In this document: positions 15,319 through 22,429 of the stretch, one piece after another
How the letters are laid out: the number at the start of each line of letters is the position of its first letter
How positions within the stretch are numbered: the stretch's first letter is position 1
DNA from: Actinomycetes bacterium
Lineage (GTDB): Bacteria; Actinomycetota; Acidimicrobiia; Acidimicrobiales; Palsa-688
Length of the DNA stretch: 23,385 nucleotides
NCBI GenBank assembly: GCA_021808425.1
Contig: JAKBBS010000038.1
Coordinates: 1 to 23,385, forward strand
Direction: 5' to 3'
Program-made: the position numbers and the translations under genes
The notes under the pieces: generated by a model
Database searches by the model: none
What the model saw: only the letters and a program-made list of their open reading frames with translations
What the model was told of the DNA's origin: nothing

Positions 15319-16740
15319 ATGAGCACCGTCACGCCCAGGGCCGACAAGCTTGCGGGGATGTTCGACCCCAACGCCGAGACGGCAGGTAGATCGAAGGGCG
15401 GCCGAAGGAGCGGGCCGAGAGCGCCGATCGCCCGGCCGGAGCTCGGGCGTGCTGCTGCCGCTGTGGCTGCGGCCGGCCTGGTCGCGGTGATCGCGCTCGG
15501 GGTTGCCACCGAGACGAGCAGCGAGCTTTCACTTCCCGGAGGCGGCGTCACGTTCATAGGAAGCCTGACGGGGCTCGCAGGCATGTACCTCGCCCTGGTC
15601 ATGGTGCTGATCGTCGCGCGGATACCGTTCCTAGAGCGGATCATCGGCCAGGACGGGATGCTGCGCGTCCATCGATGGCTGTCGCCGTGGCCGCTCAGTC
15701 TTATCTTCGCTCACGCAGTGCTCATAACTGTCGGCTACGCGCAGGCTGCCCATCAAGGGGCCTGGGCCGAGGTCGGCAAGCTGATCAGCTCCTATCCCGA
15801 CATTCTCGCTGCCACAGTTGCTCTCGGATTGATGGTCGCCATCGGCATTGCGTCGATTCGGGCCATCCGGATGCGGATGCGACGGGAGACGTGGTGGGTG
15901 CTGCACCTGTACATGTACTTGGCACTGGCTTTGTCATTCGCCCACGTGCTGATCCTCGGGCCGGCTTTCGTCGGTCATCCGCTCACGCAGATCATCTGGA
16001 GCGTCGTGTGGGCTGCGACAGCTGGAACCGTCGTGGTCTTCCGGTTCGGGCTTCCGGTCGTGCGGAGTTTGCGTTACCGGCTGGAGGTCGTCGAAGTTCG
16101 CCCCGAGGCGCCGGGGGTCACGTCGATCGTCGTCGCGGGACACCACCTTGACCGGCTCGCGTTCTCGGGCGGACAGTTCTTTACATGGAGGTTCCTCACG
16201 AGGGACCTGTGGTGGCACGCCCACCCCTACTCGCTTTCGGCGATGCCGAGGCCGCCCTACATGCGCCTCACGGTCAAGGCGATAGGCGACCATTCGTCTG
16301 CGCTCGCAGCGCTGACGCCGGGTACACGGGTCGCAGTCGAGGGTCCGTACGGAGCCATAACCGCGGACGCCCGCAGGCGAGCTAAGGTTGCCATAGTCGC
16401 CGGAGGGATCGGCGTCACAGCCACACGCTGCCTGCTGGAGGACCTGCCACGCGACGCCAACCCGGTTGTCGTGCTTCGAGCCACGACCGCCGACCAGGTC
16501 GTGTTTCGCGACGAGGTCGCAGAGCTCGTCCGACGCCGCAAAGGGACACTCCACGAGATGATCGGGGCACGATCCGACACGTCGCGAATGGGCCGGGAGC
16601 TGCGCCGGCTGATCCCGGACCTCGCGAAGCGCGACCTGTATGTGTTCGGTCCGCCCGGTCTCGTCGAGGACGTCGTCGAGGCGGGCCGGATTCTCGGTGT
16701 ACCGGACGGCTCCCTGCACCGGGAGATCTTCAGTTGGTGA
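15319..16740 (+). CDS. Ferric-reductase-like transmembrane flavocytochrome with FAD/NAD(P) domain
   Basis: A 473-residue protein that should carry electrons from cytoplasmic NAD(P)H across the membrane. Residues 43-245 hold about six helices of the ferric reductase/NOX type. His118 and His132 in one helical region and His196 and His209 in another are the expected ligands for two b hemes. Residues 250-345 are an FAD-binding barrel (HPYSLSAMP at 302-310, GPYG at 343-346). Residues 355-473 are the NAD(P) domain (AGGIGVTA at 361-368). The usual Cys of the C-terminal CGPP motif is Phe here (FGPP 443-446). There is no 2Fe-2S domain. The two genes that follow encode an FMN-binding protein and ApbE, pointing to electron delivery to a flavin outside the membrane. 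The N-terminal 42 residues are basic and probably cytoplasmic. Confidence 0.88.
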   Translation: MSTVTPRADKLAGMFDPNAETAGRSKGGRRSGPRAPIARPELGRAAAAVAAAGLVAVIALGVATETSSELSLPGGGVTFIGSLTGLAGMYLALVMVLIVARIPFLERIIGQDGMLRVHRWLSPWPLSLIFAHAVLITVGYAQAAHQGAWAEVGKLISSYPDILAATVALGLMVAIGIASIRAIRMRMRRETWWVLHLYMYLALALSFAHVLILGPAFVGHPLTQIIWSVVWAATAGTVVVFRFGLPVVRSLRYRLEVVEVRPEAPGVTSIVVAGHHLDRLAFSGGQFFTWRFLTRDLWWHAHPYSLSAMPRPPYMRLTVKAIGDHSSALAALTPGTRVAVEGPYGAITADARRRAKVAIVAGGIGVTATRCLLEDLPRDANPVVVLRATTADQVVFRDEVAELVRRRKGTLHEMIGARSDTSRMGRELRRLIPDLAKRDLYVFGPPGLVEDVVEAGRILGVPDGSLHREIFSW

Positions 16741-16768
16741 CCAGCCCTAGAAGTATGGAGCGAAGCAG

Positions 16769-17287
16769 ATGAAGCGTTATCCTGCCGTCATCGGGGCGAC
16801 GGTTGCCGGCCTAGCCGGGGTCCTCACCTTCCATTCGAACACGACGTCCGGTTCGCTCGCCGGGGCGCTCGGTTCCACCTCGAAGTCCTCAGCGTCCTCT
16901 GCGCCTCCGTCGTCGTCGAACAAGACGGCGGCTGGCGGCAGCGCCAAAGGGTCGTCTGCGACGTCGACGACGACAACACCCAAGGCTGCCCCGACCGGGT
17001 CCTCCGGGCCGGTCAGCGCTATCGGCGCTGCGGCGCAGTACGGCTACGGCGTCATCTCGGTAAAAGTCACGATCACCGGTTCCAAGATCACCGACATATC
17101 CGTCGCCAACCTTCAGACAGCTGAAAGCTATTCGCAGCAAATCGCGAACCAGGTGATACCGACGTTGCGAGGCGAGATTCTCAAAGCTCAAAGCCTCAAG
17201 GTATATGGCATTTCCGGCGCCACTTACACCAGTGACGCTTACGCGCAGTCAGTCCAGTCGGCGCTGACCAAGCTGCATTTTCCATGA
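16769..17287 (+). CDS. Secreted FMN-binding domain protein, ApbE flavinylation substrate
   Basis: A 172-residue protein with an N-terminal signal or anchor segment (residues 4-20), a long Ser/Thr/Ala/Gly-rich linker (28-82) and a compact FMN-binding domain (85-172). The sequence YGISGATYTSDAY contains the ApbE target motif SGAT at 149-152, so Thr152 is the predicted site of covalent FMN attachment. The related domain occurs in RnfG/NqrC and in extracellular electron-transfer proteins. The gene is 28 nt after the ferric-reductase-like gene with GGAG upstream, and 28 nt before apbE. It should accept electrons from the membrane flavocytochrome at the outer face. The final acceptor is unknown. 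Confidence 0.88.
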   Translation: MKRYPAVIGATVAGLAGVLTFHSNTTSGSLAGALGSTSKSSASSAPPSSSNKTAAGGSAKGSSATSTTTTPKAAPTGSSGPVSAIGAAAQYGYGVISVKVTITGSKITDISVANLQTAESYSQQIANQVIPTLRGEILKAQSLKVYGISGATYTSDAYAQSVQSALTKLHFP

Positions 17288-17315
17288 CCTATCCGTCGTG
17301 TGACCCAAGTCGGCG

Positions 17316-18092
17316 GTGAGCCCGGCCGCGCGCGACTCGGCCGTCTTCTCACACGACGAGGAGGTGATGGGCACAGTCGTATCCTTTCGAGTTTTCAGGT
17401 ACGCCATGCCCAAGGAAACGTTGCTCGACGCCGTAGCAACCGCCTGCGCTCTGCTTCACAGTGTCGACGACGTGTTCAGCACCTGGAAACCGGCAAGCCC
17501 GATCAGCCGTCTCCGGCGCGGCGAGATATCGATGACAGAAGCCCCGGCGCAGGTGTCGACGGTGCTCGAGCTATGCGAGCACGCCCGGGAGCGCTCAGGC
17601 GGCTGGTTCGATCCGTGGGCAATGCCAGGAGGAGTCGACCCCACCGGCCTGGTCAAAGGATGGGCGATCGAGCTGGCGCTCGACGTGCTGTGCGGGGCGG
17701 GCGTCGAGGCGGCCCTAGTCAACGGAGGCGGCGACATCGCAGTAGCCGGCCTCCCCGAGGGGGGCGGGTTTTGGTCTGTGGGGATCCAACATCCATGGAA
17801 GCGCGAAGCGCTTGCGTGCGTGCTGGCAGTGGACTCGGCGGTAGCAACGTCGGGGAGCTACGAACGTGGGGCGCACCTCGTCGATCCCCGCAGCGGATCG
17901 CCTGTCGAAGCCGTTGCGTCGGCGACAGTAACCGGCCCCCGACTTGCGATAGCCGACGCGCTCGCCACCGCCCTTGCGGTAGGAGGCGACCTCGCATGGG
18001 AGCAGATTTCGGGACTCGACGGGGTCGACGCCTACATGATCCGCTCCGACGGCAGCGAAGTCGCAACACCCGGCATCCGCTTCGTGGACTGA
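17316..18092 (+). CDS. apbE: FAD:protein FMN transferase (ApbE)
   Basis: A 258-residue enzyme that transfers FMN from FAD to a Thr or Ser of a target protein. Family motifs in order: MGTVVSF (18-24), FSTW (54-57), VDPTGLVKGWAIE (108-120), NGGGDI (136-141), ATSGSYERG (177-185), HLVDPRSG (187-194) and VTGP..IADALATAL (205-220), the last including the magnesium-binding Asp. The protein is slightly short and has no signal peptide or lipobox, so it may act in the cytoplasm before export of its target, or the true start may be upstream. GTG at 17316 is 28 nt after the FMN-binding protein gene, its obvious substrate. Confidence 0.92.
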   Translation: MSPAARDSAVFSHDEEVMGTVVSFRVFRYAMPKETLLDAVATACALLHSVDDVFSTWKPASPISRLRRGEISMTEAPAQVSTVLELCEHARERSGGWFDPWAMPGGVDPTGLVKGWAIELALDVLCGAGVEAALVNGGGDIAVAGLPEGGGFWSVGIQHPWKREALACVLAVDSAVATSGSYERGAHLVDPRSGSPVEAVASATVTGPRLAIADALATALAVGGDLAWEQISGLDGVDAYMIRSDGSEVATPGIRFVD

Positions 18093-18124
18093 GCGCCCCC
18101 GCGCATGATGAGCGATCGAGGCGT

Positions 18125-18130
18125 TAGAGT
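18125..18130 (+). promoter_or_regulatory. -10 element for leaderless LLM oxidoreductase gene
   Basis: TAGAGT spans -12 to -7 relative to ATG 18137, and no Shine-Dalgarno is present. This is the classical leaderless arrangement, in the 44-nt gap after apbE. Confidence 0.5.
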
Positions 18131-18136
18131 TGTGTC

Positions 18137-19147
18137 ATGCTCGTGGACGGCGGAATCGGCAGTGACCTCAAAGGCGCGGGCCGGGCGGCCCGCAAAGCGG
18201 AGGAGGCCGGCTACGACGGCATCTGGTCTGCCGAGACCGGACACGATCCGCTCTACAGCCTTCTCCTTGCCGTCGAACACACAGAGCGGATAACTCTCGG
18301 CACGGCCATCGTCGTCGCTTTCGGTCGTAGCCCGATGACTTTGGCCAACCAGGGTTGGGATCTAAACGATTACTCCGGTGGTCGCCTCATACTGGGCCTC
18401 GGCTCGCAGATCAAACCTCACATCGAGCGGCGCTACTCGATGCCGTGGTCGCACCCGGCGCGCCGCATGCGCGAGTTCATCCTTGCGATGCGGGCCATCT
18501 GGGACTGCTGGCAGAACGACACGAAACTCGATTTCCGGGGTGAGTTCTACACGCACACCCTCATGACACCTTTCTTCAACCCGGGACCGTCTAAGTTCGG
18601 GGCTCCGAAAGTGTTCCTCGCAGCGGTCGGCACCGAGATGACCAAAGTTGCCGCCGAAGTCGCCGACGGACTTCTGGTCCATGGATTCACCACGGAGCGT
18701 TACCTGCGGGAGGTCACTCTGCCAGCGGTGGAGGGTGTCTTGAAGTCGTCGGGGAAGAGCCTCGACGACTTCGAGTTGTCGTATCCGGCTTTCGTCGTCA
18801 CAGGAAGCGACGCCGAGGCTGTAGCAGCAGCTGAGGTGGGCACGCGCAGGCAGATCGCGTTCTACGCCTCGACCCCCGCCTACCGCTCGGTGCTCGAACT
18901 GCACGGCTGGGGGGACCTCCAGCCTGACCTGACAGCGCTGTCGAAGCGAGGAGAGTGGGAGGAGATGGGCCGCCTGATCAGCGACGACGTACTCGAAGCG
19001 TTCGCGGTGCGCGGCGATCCGGGGGATATCCCGGCGCTCCTCCACGAGCGTTTCGGCGACGTCGTCGACCGGATCAGCCTCTACATGCCTTACGACGACA
19101 AAGGTGTCGCCTCGCAGATCATGGCTGGACTGCGCGAGCTTCGTTGA
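18137..19147 (+). CDS. Luciferase-like (LLM class) F420-dependent oxidoreductase, TIGR03617-like
   Basis: A 336-residue TIM-barrel oxidoreductase of the bacterial luciferase-like monooxygenase class. The N-terminus (AARKAEEAGYDGIWSAETGHDP, quoted in part), the TLGTAIVVAFGRSPM strand and SGGRLILGLGSQ (80-91) followed by RRYSMPWSHPARRMREF are typical of the F420-using TIGR03617 (MSMEG_2256-type) family. The cofactor is inferred from family, and the substrate is unknown. A -10 element places the transcript start at the ATG. A perfect 7-bp inverted repeat (18176-18193) falls in codons 14-19, which may be chance in GC-rich coding DNA. A second, divergent LLM gene follows 40 nt downstream. Confidence 0.88.
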   Translation: MLVDGGIGSDLKGAGRAARKAEEAGYDGIWSAETGHDPLYSLLLAVEHTERITLGTAIVVAFGRSPMTLANQGWDLNDYSGGRLILGLGSQIKPHIERRYSMPWSHPARRMREFILAMRAIWDCWQNDTKLDFRGEFYTHTLMTPFFNPGPSKFGAPKVFLAAVGTEMTKVAAEVADGLLVHGFTTERYLREVTLPAVEGVLKSSGKSLDDFELSYPAFVVTGSDAEAVAAAEVGTRRQIAFYASTPAYRSVLELHGWGDLQPDLTALSKRGEWEEMGRLISDDVLEAFAVRGDPGDIPALLHERFGDVVDRISLYMPYDDKGVASQIMAGLRELR

Positions 19148-19187
19148 AGAGATTCGGCCCCCGGGCACTTCATCAGTCGGTAGTCGC

Positions 19188-20096
19188 TTGAAGGTCCGCT
19201 TCGCGGTCTCGGTGGGCGCCGGGACCCCCGACCCCGGACGGCTGGGTGACGTCGTTTCGGAGGCTGAGCTGCGAGGTTTCGACACGGTGTGGCTGTCGGA
19301 CGTGCCGATGCTCGCGAACACCGATCCGGTGCTCGGCGTCGCCTTCGCGGCCGCGCGAACGTCGCGGATGCATCTCGGGCTCAACGTGATCCCTTTCGGC
19401 TCGACCCGCTTCGTCGTCGCGAACCGTCTGGCGCAGCTCGACCGCCTCAGCGGTGGGCGCCTCCTCGTGACGCTCGTCCCAGGGCTCGACCAGCCGGGTG
19501 AACGCCAGGCGCTTGCCACGAACGGACTCCGGCGCGGCGAAGCGATCGAGGACATGATCCCCGAGCTTCGATCGTGGTGGGCGGGTGACGGTGTCGACGT
19601 GGGCGACGGTGTTATCACCCGCCTGGCGGTCAGGCCGGTTCAGGATCCGTTGGAGATCTGGCTGGGAGGTTCCGGTCCGGGGGCTATACGCCGAGCGGGC
19701 CGGGTGGCCGACGGATGGCTGGGCGCGAGGGTGTCCCCGCAGCAAGCCGGCGTGATAAGAAAGGCGATCCTCGACGAGGCGACGTCGGTCGGAAGGGTCA
19801 TCGACGCCGAGCACTTCGGTCTTTCGATCGCATACGCACGACGCGACTCCGACCTGGACCGGGCGCGCCGGACCGCTCCCGTGCTTGTGAGACGGCCGGC
19901 TGGGGCGGCGCCGACCCGGGAAGTCGTGCCTGTAGGTTCGTCCGCCCTCCGCGAGCTTGTCGGCGGCCTAGTCGAGCAAGGGTTGTCGAAGTTCGTGGTG
20001 CGGCCCGCTGCGTCCCCCGAGCGATTAGACGGGGGAGCGGGATGGCCCGACGAGCTGGAATGGCTTGCTGGTTCGCTGCTCGACCTGCAGACCTGA
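19188..20096 (+). CDS. Second luciferase-like (LLM class) oxidoreductase
   Basis: A 302-residue LLM-class protein with KVRFAVSVG at the N-terminus, AELRGFDTVWLSD near residue 26-38, RLAQLDRLSGGRLLVTLVPG (80-99) and LEIWLGGSGPGAIRRAGRVA in the middle, all usual landmarks of F420 or FMN luciferase-like oxidoreductases. It is not a close copy of its upstream neighbour. TTG at 19188 is chosen because it gives the canonical N-terminus; the frame also opens at ATG 19104, which would overlap the previous gene by 44 nt. No Shine-Dalgarno is seen, so translation may depend on read-through from the upstream gene. It ends 3 nt before the convergent small gene. Confidence 0.85.
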   Translation: MKVRFAVSVGAGTPDPGRLGDVVSEAELRGFDTVWLSDVPMLANTDPVLGVAFAAARTSRMHLGLNVIPFGSTRFVVANRLAQLDRLSGGRLLVTLVPGLDQPGERQALATNGLRRGEAIEDMIPELRSWWAGDGVDVGDGVITRLAVRPVQDPLEIWLGGSGPGAIRRAGRVADGWLGARVSPQQAGVIRKAILDEATSVGRVIDAEHFGLSIAYARRDSDLDRARRTAPVLVRRPAGAAPTREVVPVGSSALRELVGGLVEQGLSKFVVRPAASPERLDGGAGWPDELEWLAGSLLDLQT

Positions 20097-20099
20097 CCG

Positions 20100-20474
20100 T
20101 CAGCCTCGGGCGATCCCGGCCGCGTCTGCGATACGGGCCGCTTCAGCCGCGGCGTCGACGTCGTCTGGGACCCCGACCAGGAACCGGCGGAATCGACCGG
20201 CGTTGACCTCTACGAGCACGGCCGCACGCTGGCGGCGCAGCACGCAGAAGTCGTACTGGTGGTCCCCGTGGGTCCAAGTACCGATCGCCGCCACGCCGCG
20301 CAGCGCGGTTCCGGCCATCCGCCGGCCGCGCAAGGTCATCCAAGGGTCGTCGACCGGCCTGACCTGACGGACAGCGCTCAACGGCACGGTGATGTCGCGG
20401 TGGAATCCGAGGAACTTCTGCTGGAACGGCATGTGCAGCACCAGGTCGCTGCCTCTGACTTCTAGTTCGGCCAC
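20100..20474 (-). CDS. Small uncharacterised protein, possibly PH-like beta fold
   Basis: A 124-residue soluble protein without signal or membrane segment. It alternates beta-like strands (AELEVRGSDLVLHMP, ITVPLSAVRQVRPV, QYDFCVLRR, AVLVEVNAGRFRRFLVGV) and ends in an alanine-rich helix. This pattern recalls bacterial PH-like domains, but I do not recognise the family with certainty. GTG at 20474 is preferred: TAAGCT lies 8 nt upstream as a possible leaderless -10. The frame is open much further upstream, but there it runs antisense to queC. It is divergent from queC and convergent with the LLM gene. Confidence 0.6.
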   Translation of the reverse strand: MAELEVRGSDLVLHMPFQQKFLGFHRDITVPLSAVRQVRPVDDPWMTLRGRRMAGTALRGVAAIGTWTHGDHQYDFCVLRRQRAAVLVEVNAGRFRRFLVGVPDDVDAAAEAARIADAAGIARG

Positions 20475-20482
20475 AACCGGCG

Positions 20483-20488
20483 AGCTTA
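20483..20488 (-). promoter_or_regulatory. Possible -10 element for the small divergent gene
   Basis: TAAGCT on the minus strand ends 8 nt before the GTG at 20474. No Shine-Dalgarno is present, so a leaderless transcript is possible. Confidence 0.3.
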
Positions 20489-20506
20489 GGCATCCAGGCG
20501 TCCCGG

Positions 20507-20520
20507 CGCGGATTCCCGCG
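20507..20520. repeat. Small hairpin in the queC upstream region
   Basis: CGCGG and CCGCG flank ATTC, giving a 5-bp stem. It lies in the 90-nt divergent gap ahead of queC, 8 nt before a second, stronger dyad. Confidence 0.25.
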
Positions 20521-20528
20521 ACGACGTG

Positions 20529-20547
20529 GTCGGCGTTCAGCGCCGAC
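20529..20547. promoter_or_regulatory. Inverted repeat in front of queC, possible operator
   Basis: GTCGGCG and CGCCGAC are perfect reverse complements around a 5-nt centre (TTCAG). The dyad ends 17 nt before the queC ATG and just upstream of the TAGCTT hexamer, so it covers the -35 region if the gene is leaderless. It does not look like a preQ1 riboswitch. Confidence 0.4.
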
Positions 20548-20551
20548 TTGG

Positions 20552-20557
20552 TAGCTT
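20552..20557 (+). promoter_or_regulatory. Possible -10 element for queC
   Basis: TAGCTT ends 7 nt before the queC ATG. GAGGGA also lies close to the start codon, too near for an ideal Shine-Dalgarno, so a leaderless transcript is possible. Confidence 0.35.
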
Positions 20558-20564
20558 CGAGGGA

Positions 20565-21305
20565 ATGAACGAGCCTTCGACAAGCGCCCGCCTCCCGTCT
20601 GCGACGGGCTCGGAGGACGGCGCGCTTCGCAAGGCGGTGGTCCTCGTGAGCGGCGGTCTCGACTCGACGACGGTTCTCGCGGTAGCGAGGGCTGACGGCT
20701 ACGAGTGTTACGCGCTCAGCTTCGACTACGGCCAACGCCACCTTGTGGAGCTCGACGCGGCCCATAAAGTCGCCTTCGCGATGGGGGTCGCCGACCACGT
20801 CGTGAGCCGGATCGATCTGCGCCGCTTCGGTGGGTCCGCTCTCACGGCCGACGTGGAGGTCCCCAAAGGACGCGAGGTCGACCGGATGGACAAGGCGATC
20901 CCCGTCACCTATGTACCGGCGCGCAACACGGTCTTCCTCGCTTTCGCGCTTGCGTGGGCTGAAACACTCGGCGCTTCGGACATCTTCATCGGGGTCAACG
21001 CCGTCGACTACAGCGGCTACCCCGACTGCCGCCCCGAATATCTGGAGGCCTTCGAGAAGATGGCGAATCTCGCAACCAAGCTCGGCGTCGAAGGCAAAGC
21101 GACGATCAAGGTCCACGCGCCCCTCCTGTCGATGACCAAGTCGGAGATCATCGCCCTCGGAGGCGAGCTTGGTGTGGATTACGCACTGACGAGCTCCTGC
21201 TACGACCCTCACCCCACCGGCCGGCCCTGCCAGGCGTGCGACGCGTGCCTTCTACGCGCGAAGGGCTTCGAAGACGCCGGCGTGGCAGATCCTCTTCTCT
21301 CCTGA
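20565..21305 (+). CDS. queC: 7-cyano-7-deazaguanine (preQ0) synthase QueC
   Basis: A 246-residue cytoplasmic ATP-dependent enzyme converting 7-carboxy-7-deazaguanine and ammonia into preQ0. The PP-loop SGGLDST is at 29-35, followed by FDYGQRH (53-59). [10 protein letters not shown] (117-126) and [17 protein letters not shown] (143-159) are strongly conserved in QueC. The zinc site is Cys212, Cys222, Cys225 and Cys228 (PCQACDAC). ATG at 20565 is chosen over the longer frame because GAGGGA and a -10 element precede it and the extra upstream residues are unlike the family. First gene of queC-queE-queD; only 1 nt separates it from queE. Confidence 0.95.
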   Translation: MNEPSTSARLPSATGSEDGALRKAVVLVSGGLDSTTVLAVARADGYECYALSFDYGQRHLVELDAAHKVAFAMGVADHVVSRIDLRRFGGSALTADVEVPKGREVDRMDKAIPVTYVPARNTVFLAFALAWAETLGASDIFIGVNAVDYSGYPDCRPEYLEAFEKMANLATKLGVEGKATIKVHAPLLSMTKSEIIALGGELGVDYALTSSCYDPHPTGRPCQACDACLLRAKGFEDAGVADPLLS

Positions 21306-21306
21306 C

Positions 21307-21975
21307 ATGTACCGGGTGAAGGAGATCTTCTACACCCTCCAAGGTGAGGGCGCCCGCACCGGCAGACCGGCGGTGTTCTGCCGTTTCTCGGGATGCAACC
21401 TTTGGAGCGGGCGGGAACGCCACAGGCAGAACGCCGCCTGCAGTTTCTGCGACACCGACTTCGTCGGCGTTGACGGGCCGGGTGGAGGCCGCTTCGCCGA
21501 CGCGGCGTCCCTGGCAGGCGCGGTAGCCGCCATGTGGCCTGCGGATCGCAGCGCAGTCCTGACCTCGGATGCCCCCCGTCCGCGTCTGGGCGTGCCGTAT
21601 GTCGTCTGCACCGGCGGCGAGCCGCTGCTTCAGCTCGACGAGCCGCTCATCGATGCTTTCCACGATCGAGGATTCGAGATTGCGATCGAAACGAACGGCA
21701 CCAAAGTCGTTCCGTCAGGCGTCGACTGGGTTTGCGTCAGCCCGAAGGCCGGGGCACCGACGGTCGCAGACGCAGGCGACGAGCTGAAAGTCGTCTACCC
21801 CCAGGACGGCCTCGACCCTGAAAGCCTGCTGGCATTTGATTTTCCACACCGTTACCTGCAGCCGATGGACGGTCCCGACCTCGAAGACAACACTGCCGCG
21901 GCCGTTCGCTACTGCCTTGACCACCCTGCGTGGCGGCTCAGCTTGCAGACCCACAAGCTTCTGGGGATCCCGTGA
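21307..21975 (+). CDS. queE: 7-carboxy-7-deazaguanine synthase QueE (radical SAM)
   Basis: A 222-residue radical SAM enzyme that rearranges 6-carboxy-tetrahydropterin to 7-carboxy-7-deazaguanine. The cluster motif is the QueE-specific CX14CX2C: Cys30, Cys45 and Cys48. YTLQGEG (9-15) and [15 protein letters not shown] lead into it, CTGGEPLLQ holds the SAM-binding GGE, and IETNGT and VSPKAG follow. ATG at 21307 directly follows the queC stop. It overlaps queD by 4 nt (GTGA). All required residues appear present. Confidence 0.95.
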   Translation: MYRVKEIFYTLQGEGARTGRPAVFCRFSGCNLWSGRERHRQNAACSFCDTDFVGVDGPGGGRFADAASLAGAVAAMWPADRSAVLTSDAPRPRLGVPYVVCTGGEPLLQLDEPLIDAFHDRGFEIAIETNGTKVVPSGVDWVCVSPKAGAPTVADAGDELKVVYPQDGLDPESLLAFDFPHRYLQPMDGPDLEDNTAAAVRYCLDHPAWRLSLQTHKLLGIP

Positions 21976-22352
21976 GCGAACACGCAGAGATCTTCAAAGA
22001 GTTCACTTTCGAGGCGGCGCACACGCTCCCGGCGGTGCCCGAAGGCCACAAATGTGGGCGGCTGCACGGCCACTCGTTTCGCGCGGAACTTCGCGTCGCC
22101 GGACCCGTCGACCCGGTGCTCGGCTGGGTCGTCGACTTCGCGGACTTAAAGACGGCGTTTGCCCCGCTCCTCGACCAACTCGACCACCGCTATCTAAACG
22201 ACGTGGACGGCCTCGACAACCCCACCAGCGAGAACCTCGCCAAATGGATCTGGGATCGCTTCTCCAAACTACTAGCGCCACCGTTGCGCCTCAGCGAGGT
22301 CGTGGTGCGCGAAACCTGCACGGCGGGCTGCTCGTACCGGGGGCCGGCCTAG
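21972..22352 (+). CDS. queD: 6-carboxy-5,6,7,8-tetrahydropterin synthase QueD
   Basis: A 126-residue enzyme converting dihydroneopterin triphosphate to 6-carboxy-tetrahydropterin, the step before QueE. The zinc histidines are His17 (FEAAH), His32 and His34 (LHGHSF); catalytic Cys28 is in [10 protein letters not shown], with His72 (LDHRYLND), Glu87 (PTSENLA) and Glu114 (RETCTAGC). Its GTG overlaps the queE stop (GTGA). The length is normal for the family. No folE (GTP cyclohydrolase) or queF is in this window. Confidence 0.94.
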   Translation: MSEHAEIFKEFTFEAAHTLPAVPEGHKCGRLHGHSFRAELRVAGPVDPVLGWVVDFADLKTAFAPLLDQLDHRYLNDVDGLDNPTSENLAKWIWDRFSKLLAPPLRLSEVVVRETCTAGCSYRGPA

Positions 22353-22359
22353 CCCGCCG
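22321..22359 (+). terminator. Stem-loop at the end of the que operon
   Basis: CGGCGGGCT at 22321-22329 pairs perfectly with 22351-22359, enclosing 21 nt that contain a further CCGG/CCGG hairpin. The structure spans the queD stop codon. There is no T tract, so it is a terminator or message-stabilising candidate only. Confidence 0.35.
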
Positions 22360-22417
22360 CCGAGCCCCGCGTTGGCCGGCACCCGGCTCCAATCGTGCGC
22401 GACCGGTGCGGCGCTGT

Positions 22418-22423
22418 TAGGGT
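22418..22423 (+). promoter_or_regulatory. -10 element for the leaderless hotdog-like gene
   Basis: TAGGGT spans -12 to -7 relative to GTG 22430, with no Shine-Dalgarno. The 77-nt gap after queD therefore probably contains an independent promoter. Confidence 0.48.
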
Positions 22424-22429
22424 CGAACC

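Noticed and set aside
18176..18193. 7-bp perfect inverted repeat in the first LLM gene
   Set aside because: It is within GC-rich coding sequence, where such stems occur by chance, and has no positional logic beyond nearness to the start.
18362..19618. Long minus-strand frame opposite the two LLM genes
   Set aside because: It is antisense to two recognised genes, with biased composition and no recognisable domain.
20475..20564. preQ1 riboswitch before queC
   Set aside because: There is no preQ1-I type small stem with an A-rich tail and pseudoknot sequence. The dyad looks more like an operator.
20475..21212. Minus-strand reading frame extending the small gene through queC to 21212
   Set aside because: It is antisense to the well-supported queC gene and reads as low-complexity charged sequence. 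Only the part up to 20474 looks like a protein.
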